NCBI GenBank assembly: GCA_942159475.1
Contig: OW804102.1
Span: 34,850,873-34,914,872, forward strand
DNA length: 64,000 nt
Source: Sthenelais limicola
Lineage: Eukaryota; Annelida; Polychaeta; Phyllodocida; Sigalionidae
Direction of reading: 5' to 3'
The notes below the pieces were generated by a model. It did no database searches and was not told the origin of the DNA. It saw nothing but the letters and a program-made list of their open reading frames with translations. Every line of letters starts with the position of its first letter. The stretch's first letter is position 1. A program made the position numbers and the translations under genes. Shown here piece after piece: positions 24,093 to 36,333 of the stretch.

Positions 24093-24978
24093 TTTGATTC
24101 ATGGCCTATGCACCACGAGGGCCCCATAATTATTTACGCAAAGCTAGGGAAGAGAACTGTTATACCGATTAACTACCCCGGTCCCTATGAGAATTGAGAG
24201 GTGAAACATGCGATCTGAACATAAAGATTTAGGAATTACACCAACCCAAGTTGAGAGTAGGGTTTTACTTTTGATGCAGATGAAAAACCCCAATAGAAGG
24301 TAATTAATAGAACATGGCTCAGTCAATAATCATAGATGCATATCTTATATAATGGTTATGTATATATCTATCACATTTAGATATTATAACGGTTTCTGTA
24401 AAATTCAGAATTGAAAGTCTGAACTTCGGTTTTTATAAACTTATATAACAACGGTTATAAAAGATTTAATTTGCATCAATACTGGTAATGAGAATATATA
24501 TTATATAGTATGTGTGTATACGGTCAGATTAATATCTGTGATTATAAGTGGCATTAGCATAATCGACCCAGATCGACCCAGTGTTATTTATAATTTGATA
24601 ACAAAACAAGTTGATTCCTATATGAGTTAATTAACCTGAACATCGTCATTAGTTCCAATGTAAAGAAACTTTGTAGTTGTCCATTGGGAAGAAATACTGA
24701 TACAAATAATAATGAAAACCCACTTGTTCCCCCAAAAGAGTAGGATGTGTGTGCTATCTAGACAAACGTGGGAAAATCAATACAGTTTAACTGATGTTCA
24801 ACATGCATTTATAAGTATAGGTTTATTCGCTAAGCAGTGCATGAAATATTACTCGTGAGGGCCCGGACTGTTGTTTTCAAGAAAAAATAAATTAACAAAA
24901 TTGGGCGTTTCATTGTAAACATTCGTGCACAAAAGTTTGAGTCTGGAGTAGTCATGCGATCGAGTGAGGATATATGTA

Positions 24979-25212
24979 TATGGGTGAAATCGCCAGAAAA
25001 TGTACAATTCGCCTTCACCAATCCTCACAAAGAATCCAGATTTAAGACAAAGGTGCGGTTCAAAATTCAGTTCTACATAACCAAACAGATAGTTTGAATC
25101 AAGGCAATATCAAATATACTTAGGTATTGGCCATTTTTCAGTTTAATTCAGCAGAATTTACTAAAATGTGTACAGCTACCAATTGTTTATTTTCTGAAGA
25201 TCTGACCCATAT
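24979..25212 (+). repeat. Family A element, copy 8 (GAAATCGCC subtype)
   Basis: Begins TATGGGTGAAATCGCCAG while its other end is GAAGATCTGACCCATA. The left terminus therefore differs from the right one, the variant also seen in copies 9-11. Confidence 0.75.
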
Positions 25213-25673
25213 ACAATAGAAAGGGTGTGATTAACCAAGTAACTTTTCGAGGTAAATCTATTAAGATTAATTAAACTTAATAGGTTTAATTACTCTACTA
25301 TCTCGAGTAATGTTAATAACGAGCCAATAGGTTTGTGGTAATTTAATTGAAGTACTGGGTCATCACCATGTACTTGTTTTTATCCCATGCCACACAAGAT
25401 CCTATATTTCCTACATCCAGTTATTTATTTGTGGCATCTTTTATACGCAATGACCGAAGAGCACTTAGACACCAGTTTAAAACATAACATATCTACACTA
25501 TCTCCTAAATGGAATGTGTATATGTATCTAATTTATAGTAGTTTACTACATCAATAAAATTACAGTGAAAGGCAGAACACAATAGAGTAGTTACAATCGT
25601 ATCTAATTGTTATTAAATGAGTACCGGTCGATATTGAGGGGCTAGCTGCTGGTGCACTGGTTAAATTGGTGTA

Positions 25674-25915
25674 TAATGGGTGAAATCGCCAGAAAATTTA
25701 CAATTCACCTTCACCAATTCTATCAAATAACGCAAATTTAAGACGAAAATAAAGTTCAAAATACAGTTCAACACAACCAAACAGGTTGCTAGAATCAATT
25801 CAATGCCGAATATACTCGAATTTACCTAGTATTGACTAAATTTCAGTATAATTCAACAGAATTTATCAAATGTGTAGAACTGCTAATTGTCCATTTTCTG
25901 AAAATCTGACCCATA
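25674..25915 (+). repeat. Family A element, copy 9
   Basis: Begins AATGGGTGAAATCGCCAG and ends CTGAAAATCTGACCCATA. Same subtype as copy 8. Confidence 0.75.
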
Positions 25916-25963
25916 TTATAAAACACGCAGTATACATAATTCGAACTAGACCATGAACAGCTA

Positions 25964-26150
25964 GAGTCTATAGGCCCACAGCCTCTCAGATCAGATAAGA
26001 ATGGTAAGTCAGTTATTGATATCTGTGGTCGTGGCTTTCCCGGCCCTGATGTAGGCCCGTCCTAATGACATTCTAATGGAATTTTGCCATTTGGAGGGAG
26101 ATGCTTATCCTCCATTTGAAGGGACTCTGTTAATTCTGAGCCTAGGATGA
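25964..26150 (+). repeat. Family C element, copy 4
   Basis: Begins gagtctataggcccacagc and ends ctgagcctagg, with tcagataagaatggtaag and ggagggagatgcttatcc inside. Confidence 0.7.
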
Positions 26151-26574
26151 GCTAGATAAAGCTAGCCCCGCTACTGTAAATCTCTAATATATCGACCCGT
26201 ATAGTTAATCCGAACACCCCATGCACCATGGTGGACACAATACAGTACGATCCAGTCCCAAGGGACGGTTATAGATGTCCTTTACTTCGTCTTTATCTTA
26301 ATTTCGAGGCCAGCCATGCAAAGAGCGGCACATTTGTTCAGACCGATGCTATTTGAGGTTGCATACATGCGGTCTCACATGTACAAGTCTAGTTCTGCCA
26401 TCTATTCCACGAAATATCAGCTGAAGAGGAGAGCATGCCAAATAGGGCATGCTACATCTCTTTTTCCCCGACCAGTATCTTTTTGATTAGCTGTAACAAT
26501 TACTCATGGAGCGATTTTTCATCTAAATCACAGAGTTGAATGGCATCTGAGTTTTAGACCAGTTTCCAGCTATC

Positions 26575-26734
26575 AGTCTAGGCTCACAGCCTCTCGGATC
26601 AGATAAGAATGGTATGTCAGTGAGTGGACGCCTACTGCGCTAATGACTTCCCTGGCCCTGGAGTAGGCGTCCTTATGGGATTCTAATCCCATTATGCGGT
26701 ATGGAGGGACTCTTGCAACTCTGAGCCTAGACTG
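26575..26734 (+). repeat. Family C element, copy 5
   Basis: The clearest copy: starts agtctaggctcacagcctct and ends ctgagcctagactg, about 160 bp, with gtggacgcctactgcgc and its inverse ctggagtaggcgtcc inside. Confidence 0.8.
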
Positions 26735-26785
26735 CTTATAAGATTTTCAAAAGTTTGAAACTAGAAAATACAAATATCTTTTTAA

Positions 26786-26886
26786 AAAGCTTCTAGTTCT
26801 AGAGCAGTAAAATGTATGAGTTTTACCAACGGTCCTATAGCTTCACAAAGCTATAGGATCGTTGGTTTAACTGCACTAGAAGCTTT
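26786..26886. repeat. Long hairpin
   Basis: Left arm aagcttctag, gagcagtaaaa, accaacggtcctatagctt; right arm aagctatagg, atcgttggtttaactgc, actagaagctt. The stem closes over a loop of three bases (cac) with one asymmetric bulge in the left arm. Confidence 0.7.
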
Positions 26887-26912
26887 TCGAAAATATTATT
26901 TATATTTCGACC

Positions 26913-27160
26913 GTGGGTGTGCACCCCTTAAAATGGACGCAGGATGCAGGATTATTTTTGTACTGGACGCAGGATGTAGTCCCCTAGTTGACGCAGATGC
27001 AGGCTGGTAAAAAAACTATTTCCAGGTTAGGAAAACCTGTTTTCCGGATTTTATTTGGTTTTTTCCATAAAAAGCTGGACGCAGAACTCACCCCCTCAGT
27101 TAAACTGGGCGCAGGGTGTAGGGGAGAGGGGGCGGGGCGGGGGGGCGGGTGCACACCCAC
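26913..27160. repeat. Element with 14-bp terminal inverted repeats and a G-quadruplex-type run
   Basis: Ends gtgggtgtgcaccc and gggtgcacacccac are exact inverses. Inside, ggacgcaggatg and variants (gacgcagatgcagg, ggcgcagggtg) recur five times. Before the right end, 27127-27149 has four runs of three or more G with single-C loops. Confidence 0.6.
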
Positions 27161-28423
27161 TCTTACTACAATGTGTTCATTATAAAAAGGCTAAACATTT
27201 AAAGTGACACAGATACATTAGCTGTCATATCAAATCAAGGACTTACTAGTAAATGGAAAGTAAAGTTTTTAAGACAAAAAAATGTTGGGTTTTTTTGCAT
27301 CAAGTGGACTAACAAATATAATATTTTACTAACCTCAAATACTGTGATTTTTGAAATTTGAAGAATGCCTTGATTCCCGCGTGTGCTAATCCTTATTGCC
27401 TGCATACAATGGTAACCACTGGATCTCCATATGGCAGTACAGTTAGCTGATAACTCCTCGATTGATTAAAATTTAAGGTATTCAACTTGATGCTTGATTG
27501 GTCGCTTATCTCTGAGAGGAAAAGAAGCGTCTTATCATTGTATTTATGGTGAATATAACAGATTCTTCTTTTTTTCCAAAATTGAAAAGCTAAATTTAAC
27601 ATCAGATAGTGATAATAGTGTGAGAGTCACCTTTCATAATATATATATATATAATCAATCATTGATGCAATAATCGTCAAATCCTCGAAGAAATAATCCC
27701 TTCAGCGACGAAACATCCGAGATAATTAATTGAACTAAAGTCCCAAAAAGTTGCCAAGTTATAGGCCTATAGAAATGTCGATTACGTGTAGGCCTTTATC
27801 CGGACGGTGGGGACTCCAGGTATAAAGTTGTAAGATTATGCTGCATCTTTGGATCCCGTCATCCTGGCGGTGCTAACTATCCACTGCTACACACTGTAAA
27901 AGTGCTTCATCTTTCTATCCAAAACTACCACTAAGGCAAAGCACGATCAGAAGTCGCAGCAGAGATACCCAAACTACAACGCTAAAGACCCATATCACCT
28001 GCTATTGTTATGACACATTACGTAACATTGTATAACCTCACTATATTTATATTGATTATCAATTATCGCCTCTTTATTGGGGTTATAGAATCGCTAAGTA
28101 CCAGTACTGTGCAAGTATACTTATTCAAACCAGTCTACTATCAAGATCGACAGGTTACCATTTTTAGACTGCGGACAGGACATGCACAATAAATTAAAAT
28201 ACAATATTTTTAAAGAACTATGAATATCTGACCAATGCTCCTGCATGACTGGTAGTATGACCACTGAACACCTACTCCAGTCCTGCCCGACATAGTAGGA
28301 GTTAGGAACCACTTTTGGTCTGAGTAGAAGCCAGTGATACTGACAGGGAAGCTGCATATAGCAGCCTGGATGACCTATAGCACACAGCAACCTTTGTCAG
28401 GGAGACAGGACTTGACATAATGT

Positions 28424-28648
28424 ACAGTCTAGGCCCAAAGTTGAAAGAGTCCCTTGAAATGGAGGGAAAGCCACTCGCCTCAAACCGCCTAGTGCCATTA
28501 TAATTCTATTGAGACCGCAAAACCGTCATTATATTCCCATTAGATCGCCGAGTCCTAGGCTAGGAAATCGATTAGCGAAGTAGGCGTCTAATCACAGACA
28601 TACCAGTCTTATCTGCTTTGAGGGTTTGCACCTAGACTGCATAAGAGA
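28424..28648 (-). repeat. Family C element, copy 6 (longest)
   Basis: About 225 bp: starts cagtctaggcccaaag and ends cacctagactgc. The block gaagtaggcgtctaatcac shows reverse order. It holds extra internal sequence compared with copy 5. Confidence 0.7.
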
Positions 28649-29068
28649 GAACGAGAAGAAGACTCTATTTTCATTTCCTGAAGAAGGTCGGTGAAGGTTG
28701 AAATGTGTGGATATTTCATATTTCATAATTCATTTCGGGTTTGTTTGTTTTTTGTATCTTTCATTGATTATTACCATCAACAAACACTAGCCTTGCTTCC
28801 CTTTTTATGTTATTTGTAAGATTAATACACTCTTGAAAATTGTAATATCTGACTAGCAGGTACATAAACTAAGACAATTGTGTCAATGAATTGATTTAAC
28901 AGCCAGTCAATCTAAAACATGCATCGTATTGTCTATTGATGATCGATATGATGATTAGTTGAGTCGTACTCCTTTCTTTATGCATGGTACACAAAGGTTA
29001 GAATGATCTTCTTTTGTTCTTGAGCCTTGTCAGGCCTATGTATTCCTCGAGTATGTGGTAGGCCTACA

Positions 29069-29272
29069 TACAGTAAACGTATTTATTTTCGCGCACTAAG
29101 TACTTTGACACATTTTCGCGCTGATTTAAATTCGCGCAGCAAGGAAGTCTCACACCTACCTTGTTTATGCAATAATTATACCTTTCGCGCAGGATTTATT
29201 TTCACGCACAAACGTGGGTGAGCGAAAGTAGCAAAAATAAATACTGTGCGAACATTTATACATTTACAGTAC
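29069..29272 (-). repeat. Family B element, copy 4
   Basis: Begins TACAGTAAACGTATTTATT and ends ATACATTTACAGTA, 204 bp; ttcgcgcaggatttattttc inside. Confidence 0.75.
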
Positions 29273-29573
29273 ATGTATGAGAGTCAGTTCAGGTTCGTAG
29301 CACATCTGATGTCGATTTCTTGTAATAATTATTGTAGGGCCTGATTTCTATCGCGATATCCATGGTCTTTCCTGGATCCTATGCTGAAGATAGTGTACTA
29401 CTTGGAGGAGCTACCCCATGATTCAGTCCCCATCCTCCCCTTCAATACAAGCTCTACCATCTATACAATAGCTCAGACTGCATATAAATAAGTAATTTCA
29501 CCGCGGTTTGGACCTTTTTTTAAACAAATTTTATTAAACGAAGTTCCACAGTTCTGGTATGTCTCATTATGTA

Positions 29574-29690
29574 GTGTGTCACAGAAAAATAAGTCATGAG
29601 TCGGAAAAAAATGGATTTTGAGATATCATCATATTTGAAAAGATGGGATTGCGTGGATTCCAACGATGTTAATATTTAGGGAGTCTAAAA
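29574..29690. repeat. Dispersed repeat shared with 56187-56295
   Basis: Both loci contain atggattttgagata, catcatatttgaa and gattccaa in the same order with some differences, over about 110 bp. Family unknown. Confidence 0.6.
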
Positions 29691-30439
29691 ACTATTCCTA
29701 TAATATTATTATATGTTATGTTTGTTTTTAAAAAAAGTTTTGCAATAATTCCGGGTGAACAATCACTGGTAAAGTAGTTAAATATACTCAGTAGGATGAC
29801 CTTAGAAATGCAAGCATGTATTTGATACACTGTCTTGCAATTTGGTACATACATTCATACAACCTAAAAATGAAAACTGTCATACAAACAGTTCTTGTCA
29901 ATATAACACTTTTTGTAGATTCATACGCATGTGACGATCGGAAAAGCATGTTGTTGCTAGTTCTGCAGGTGGAGTGGAGTGACATGGTCCTACCTGAGGT
30001 TAAAAAAAAGAAAAGTAATCCGGGGGAAGTGGAGGTGATTCAAGTTGCACCTCCAATACACATCCTAATTGAATAATATAGTTTTCTAATGTATTTTATT
30101 TTGCTGTGATGTACGTAAATACATGGAGGATATATCGACATGGGTGTGTTTTATTAAGTGAGACAATCTATTTGGAAGCTCTTCAATCATCGGGGTCTAC
30201 ATAATGATGCAAACAAAGTAAGGAGACCCTATGCACTACTCCACTTATTCTAAACATTTGGACGGTACTGTTGTACAACGAATATTCTATGTACATATTT
30301 AAGTATGGATGAAGACTTTTATTCACTCCAAATCCACTCTAATAAAGCAAGAATCAAATTACCCTCACCACATAACCCTGATTTAAATTAGACACTCGAC
30401 GGAAGAACTATTTGAGCAGTTATACTGTTTATTCAGAAT

Positions 30440-30490
30440 GTTGAACCACCTTATTGTAAAAACAGCGAAAATAAAGAATTCTTGAATTGA
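30440..30490 (+). repeat. Probable LINE 3' tail
   Basis: aaataaagaattcttgaatt followed by gaataa: a polyadenylation-like signal running into TTGAAT units, as at CR1/L2-type LINE 3' ends. Upstream extent unknown. Confidence 0.35.
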
Positions 30491-31012
30491 ATAACCCCAG
30501 TAATAACCCAGCCAGAAGACATGTCCATCAATTTAAGCAACCCTTTAAATTCATGAAGTCAATTCCCCACCCACATTCACCCAACACTGTTCAGTTACAA
30601 AAGGGATAAAGAACTTATTTTTACAGTGTATGCATAGAAATGTAAATAAACAGGAATTTCTCGATGTATCTCTGCATGGTTAACCATGCAGGTAAAACCA
30701 TGGCAGACTTACCTAGAGTGAGACTAATAAACCCATAGAACCATTTATTATCAATTATCATAGGACATGCCTATACTTTCCCCACATGCAACGTATTTTT
30801 GTACGATTTAGATGCTTTGTGTTATTCATGTCAAGGAAAAGTAGCATTGCATATGTATGCAAATTTATGTATTCCATACGTATGCATGCATACATTTAGG
30901 TAATTTGCATGTCTGTGGATACGTATGCACAAAAAGCTATGTTTTTAATCATATTATATACATGCATTATATGCCTGTATGCATGTGTATGAATATAGAT
31001 ATACATAGATCA

Positions 31013-31254
31013 TATGGCTGAAATCGCCAGAAGTTGTACAGTTCGTCTTCTCCAATCGTCACAAATAACTCAAATTTAAACAAGAATAATATTCAAAATT
31101 TGGTTCAGCATAGCCCAACAGATTGTTTGAATCAAGGCAATATAAAATATATTCAGATATACCGAGTATTGCCCATTTTCAGTCCAATTGAGCAGAATTT
31201 ACTAAATGTGGATATCTGCCGATTGTACATGATTTTTTGAAGATCTGACCCATA
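31013..31254 (+). repeat. Family A element, copy 10
   Basis: Begins TATGGCTGAAATCGCCAG and ends GAAGATCTGACCCATA. GAAATCGCC subtype. An extra insertion sits near the right terminus. Confidence 0.7.
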
Positions 31255-31499
31255 TGAGTATATATGCCCATGCACATATACAAGTATATCAGTGTGAGAC
31301 ATTGTGATATATGCGCTTGCATGCACCATATATTCTTGAAAAAAACATTTCAACCTATGCAGTTTTTTTTACTACATGGGAACACTACACTCTAACATAT
31401 ATCATGTGGATAAAGAAAATTGCAGCAACAGTATAGACGTCACTTTTTAGGTGTATAAAGCCGTTTATATAAAAAAGAAAATGTACAGAGTAGTCCTAC

Positions 31500-31760
31500 A
31501 TATGGGTGAAATCGCAAGGAAATGTACAATTCATTTTTACCAATCCTCTCAAATAATCTAAATTTAAGACAAAAGTGAGGTTCAAAATACAGTTCAACAT
31601 AAACAAACTCAGATTGTTTAAATCAAGGCAATATCAAATATATTCAGATATACCTAGTATTTACCATTTTTCAGTATTTACTAATTTAACAGAATTTACT
31701 AAAATTTATAATTAATGTGTAGATCTGGAATTTGTACACTTCCTGCAGATTTGACCCATA
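31500..31760 (+). repeat. Family A element, copy 11
   Basis: Begins ATATGGGTGAAATCGCAAG and ends CAGATTTGACCCATA. The interior is lengthened by an AT-rich insertion near 31690-31715. Confidence 0.7.
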
Positions 31761-32177
31761 ATGTTGTTTTGAGAGAAGACTCCACGTACCCATCATATGT
31801 ACTGAACTTACGATCACTTCTGTTAGTGTTTATTTCCCAACATTATATGATGTTTAAATGTGCGTGAATTGTATAAATATTAAATAAAGAAAGCGGGACA
31901 TTAGCACTTAGATCGAAATAAAGAGAGGTGAAGTATATATCTCATCTTCAAAGTCATATGTAGCAGTGCATTAGATTACACAGTAAACACAGGAAATTTG
32001 ACTTTATTTAAATGATTGTTGTAGATATAGAAATTACTACCATGCACCTTCCTTATTGTCTTTATATATTTAATCATATATATGTATGTAAACGACGAGG
32101 CACGACAATAAACTGTAGCTAGTTATTTTAACTCAATATATAAGTGTACAAGGTGCTCACTAACCCGATGGGCATTT

Positions 32178-32436
32178 GTGCGCAATATATGCGCAAAAAA
32201 ACGGGTGCAACTGAATGCGCAATTGTTTTGAGATGAGAGTTTACATTTTTTGCGCAATTTTAATTGCGTTAAAAAACGCATAAATTGCGTATACTTTTTG
32301 CATATATAATGCGCAATGATTGAGTATTTTTATGATTTAAATATGCGCATATATAATGCACAATTATTGCGAATTTTGAGCGCAATTCCATGGCATATAT
32401 ATATGCGCTTTTCTTGCGCCTATTAATTGCATATAT
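32178..32436. repeat. TGCGCA-rich low-complexity tract
   Basis: About 260 bp in which the self-complementary hexamer TGCGCA or its variants (gcgcaat, attgcgtt, aacgcat, atatgcgc) recur at least ten times, mixed with TATATA runs. The whole tract is prone to hairpins. Not coding. Confidence 0.65.
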
Positions 32437-34500
32437 ATTATCTGGTTGGGCATGGGTTAATATATTGATACATTATTTATTAATTCATCTTTATCGAGTA
32501 TTTATTTATTTTCATTGTTTCATCAGTTTGTTTTTTCTTGGGTCACACAAGATCCAATCACATGTTATAAGCGTCTATAGCGGTACCTGAAATAAGAAAT
32601 ACAACATTTAATACACATCCCCCAATTGGTGACATTTTTTATCTTCTAAGGTTTTACTTAATGGAAATGCATTAAAGATGTAAATTCATTTAAATCCTGT
32701 TTCCTTTTTGCTTTACCCAGCTAAAGCAACAGAGTATTATCAGCTTTCGATCTACTCCAATGATAGTGGAAGTAAAACCAGTACCTTGCTAACTTACTAA
32801 TATGTCTAATTGTGTATTTTTCGAATGCCTCTTCACTTGACATTGGCCCCTTCCTCTTTTGTGCCAAGAACCAGTCCACTTCCAGATTAATCCTGCCCAT
32901 CCTATGTCAGCCAGTCCCGAAACCTAAATTTATGAGAGAAAAAAATGCACATGTATCAAGGGAGGTTCATTTAAGTATGATTAAATTCTCTGAATGATAA
33001 GTCGAGTTTACATTTTCTATACTGTACAAGCTTTTTAAGTATCAAGGTATAAATACTCAAATTCTGCATAAATGACATGTAGGCGAGTGCATGGTCATCT
33101 CTGGGGTTGTCTTCCTCCACTATAGTCTCTGCTGTCTCATCCTCCTAAGCCATGGCTGCATTCTCAAATCTGAGTAAGTGAAAGGAAGGCCGTCCTGCCA
33201 TGGGAGCATGTGCAGTCTTGTTGAAGTCTAAGACTGGAGTGAGGGTGAGGGTGAATGTCCAGTGACAGAAGTGGCCTCTAGCTGTCCTTCTGGTACCAAT
33301 GCGCCTGAATGTTTTTTTTAGAATTGCATAGGACCCAGAGTCAGGAGTCAGTCCTTTTGCGGTCTCTTGGCTCTGTATGTATTATTATGTGTGTGTGTGT
33401 CGATTTAACTATAAGTATCATTTTTATGCATGCTATTGACACAAGTATATTAAATATGCTATATAGCATAATGTATATCAATACCTCTCCCCCTCTGATA
33501 TATAATGATTATTACTATGTTGGAACCTTGTTTAAATAGACATACATCAAGTGGTGGTGAAATAACAATAGTGTGTATATTACGATTATATTCAATCAAA
33601 ATTAATATCAAATAACAATGCTAGACTGTACTGCTAATAGAGATCATCCATTTACGATTGAATATCAAATCACTCCCTTTTCAATATCCTAGTGAACGAA
33701 AAGACTATATATTCAATCGGCAGGGTATTGGGGCATGTCTAGACCTGTGCCTGGACACATGGCCAGACAGTTCCCGCCATCCCTGACCACAGGAATGCAT
33801 AGTGACCATGCAGCGACGCATGTACTCAGTACTGGCCCCCATATGATTAATTAACACAAACAAAGGGAACCCGGCGGGAAACATCGTAGGGTAACCAGAC
33901 ATCCAGGAAACGGTTATACTGAAACAACAATCCTCTTACTGGTCAGCCCTTTGTCTGTACCCTTGGGTCAGGAAACGGGTAAACTGAAATGCATACTCTC
34001 CTAAACATTTATTACTAGAATATGATCGAAACCCTTATAGACCCTTATAAAGTAACCCAAAATCATCCTTCCCCCTCACTTCTTTACCTCTTGATATATG
34101 TTTGGATGAATTGATGTTCAAGATGTTGGGAAACACTAAAAGCAGTTATATCCAATTAATCTGCGGTCGTCTCTCTGAGAATCCAAAATCAACCAGACCC
34201 AGGTTTCTACATACCAGTTTAATACTAGTGTGATCCCCACGTAATTATTATGAATTTATCAGTATGCAGAGGTAGATATAATATCAAAGATAGCAGTTGC
34301 GGCTAGTGGATGTATGTGATCGGTCAGGGTAAATACTCTGACGCTTAAGGAAATGGGAATCCCTAGCATTTAAGAGAATATCGGTGTGTTATAGCCTAAC
34401 CATTTAACACTATATATTTCACAAATCTGCTGAATTCAGTCGGATCATATAATTACCCTTATTAATGGCCTACTATATGTATTCATACAGGGTATGGAAT

Positions 34501-34518
34501 CCCCCCCCCCCCCCCCCC
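34501..34518. repeat. Poly-C run
   Basis: Eighteen consecutive C, followed after one G by more C. Confidence 0.95.
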
Positions 34519-34844
34519 GCCCCCACCATGAATGCCGTTTTCCGTTTTTATAAACCCTATTTCCCGAATTCTAATTGCAATCCCGCTTTTTCGATTTGCA
34601 TTCCCTACCTGGCTACATTGGATCTGGCTCTGAATTCCTTTCCACAATCCTGTAGGCCCTTTTAAATCACAAATCCCAACCCCAAATACACCCCAATCGC
34701 AGGGATATTTCCTACAATACTGTTGCTAATTGTCTGCCTTTGAATGATGGTTGAATATACAATGAGCTTGCATCCACAAAGGAAGGGGTATAGGAGTAAT
34801 GAATTGAATTGATGTATCCTTCGCCATCTTCCCCATATTATTAT

Positions 34845-35330
34845 ATAGTGCAATGAAACAGCAAAGATCAAACCGCAAAAGTTGCACTCAAAATATGCAG
34901 ATATTTTGCAGTTCTTTTATATTTAGTTATAGAAGAAAACAGGATACTGTGTTAAAAGGTGCAACAAATATTTAAAAAATAAGTCATTTTTCCTAGCTCA
35001 GGATGATGTGATTTTGTCTTTGATAATTAGCGCAATAAAACTGCAATGATGAAACCGCAAAAATGGCGCTCATAATATACAGATATTTTGCAGTATCTTG
35101 TGTTAGATACAGATACAAGAAGGCTGGATATTGATTTTCTCTATCTAACAAAATTAATGTCATTACATACATCATAAACCATTGTTTCAGTAGTTATTGT
35201 TTTGTCTATAACATAGTGCAATAAATCAGCAAAGATCATAGCGCAAAAATTGTACTCAAAACATACAGATATTTTGCAGCATTGGGTGTTAGGCACTGAC
35301 ATAAGCAGGTCGCATATTGGTTTTTATATG
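34845..35330. repeat. About 185-bp tandem repeat, three units
   Basis: The block gcagatattttgcag or acagatattttgcag, preceded by cgcaaaa and ctcaaaa or ctcataa, recurs in units starting near 34847, 35030 and 35215. Units are clearly related but diverged. Weaker TTGCA-rich similarity continues to 35545. Confidence 0.7.
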
Positions 35331-35460
35331 AACCAAAGGGAATTTCAATATATGTATCATATATGTTCTTTCAGTTCTTATTTCCTCCCAAAAGAAAGAC
35401 CAGTGCAAAAAAAGGGCAAAAGATTTTGCAGTCATTTTTTCTTGTGTCTGCAATACATCA

Positions 35461-35522
35461 GCAATATATGTGCAAAGAATGTTGCATTGCAGTCTATTGC
35501 GGCTGTATTGCACATATATTGC
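35461..35522. repeat. Short inverted repeat
   Basis: gcaatatatgtgcaa (35461-35475) and ttgcacatatattgc (35508-35522) are exact inverses around a 32-base loop. Confidence 0.7.
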
Positions 35523-35786
35523 ACAAGGCATTGCACATCATGCCCATCGGGAAAAGGCGATCTATATTGTTTAAATTTGACAATATGTCATGGAAGGTCA
35601 GCAAAAACTAGATAGTATCAACTAACAATATGCAATTGGTATCATTATAAACAACTTTCTGTGTGAACATCAAATTCAACTTTATCGTTTACAACCAACC
35701 TTTATTACCGTCGCTGGCGGGAAAAAACATGCTTAGCAAAGTAGATCATCCCAATAGCGACATACATGGCTGATTCAAACTTTTTT

Positions 35787-36055
35787 ATAGCGAGAGTTCG
35801 CCTGAAAATCTACAATTCGCCTTCACCGATCCTCCCAAATAATTCAAACCTTAGATCTATATAAATGAGCGCCAGAATATAATTCGTCATAACCGAACAA
35901 TTACTTCAAAACGGCACAATCCCAAATATAGTATTGAGTATTGATTATTGACGCAGTATTGAGTATTGACGCAGTATTTACTATTTTCAGCCTAATTTAG
36001 CAGAATTGATTCAAATGTGTAGAGCTGCCGATTGGACATTTTCTGACGATCCAAA
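35787..36055 (+). repeat. Family A element, copy 12 (degenerate)
   Basis: Keeps cgcctgaaaatctacaattc, ccttcaccgatcctcc, taatttagcagaatt and attttctgacgatcc. Termini decayed and a short direct duplication (gtattgagtattgacgcagt) sits inside. Confidence 0.6.
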
Positions 36056-36256
36056 ATACACAAGTCATACCACACGCTGTATGTTGTATGAACGCCAATG
36101 CTGTAGCCTATGGCATTCCATATTACCCTCTAGATAGGTATAATAAATTGACATGTTAGATGCGAATCAAGAAAATTAAGTGACTGCGACGATGGTCATA
36201 TTTTGACATTTCTATTCCATTCCTACGACGGAGTCTGCTTAGTGAGAACCTTTACC

Positions 36257-36333
36257 GAACCCCTTCTGCGGTTTGGAGAGGGAGGCTTTCCCTCAATTTG
36301 AAGGGACTCTCCCAACTCTGAGCCTAGCCTGAT
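36257..36333 (+). repeat. Family C element, copy 7 (right end only)
   Basis: ctgcggtttggagaggg, cctcaatttgaagggact and ctgagcctagcct match the right half of the family. Confidence 0.55.

Noticed and set aside
33090..33300. Higher-GC stretch that looked like a coding remnant
   Set aside because: All frames are broken quickly and no domain could be named; possibly old retroelement sequence but unsupported.
35250..35615. 121-residue plus-strand open frame and its antisense partner
   Set aside because: No recognisable domain or splice signals; lies in TTGCA-rich repeat DNA.
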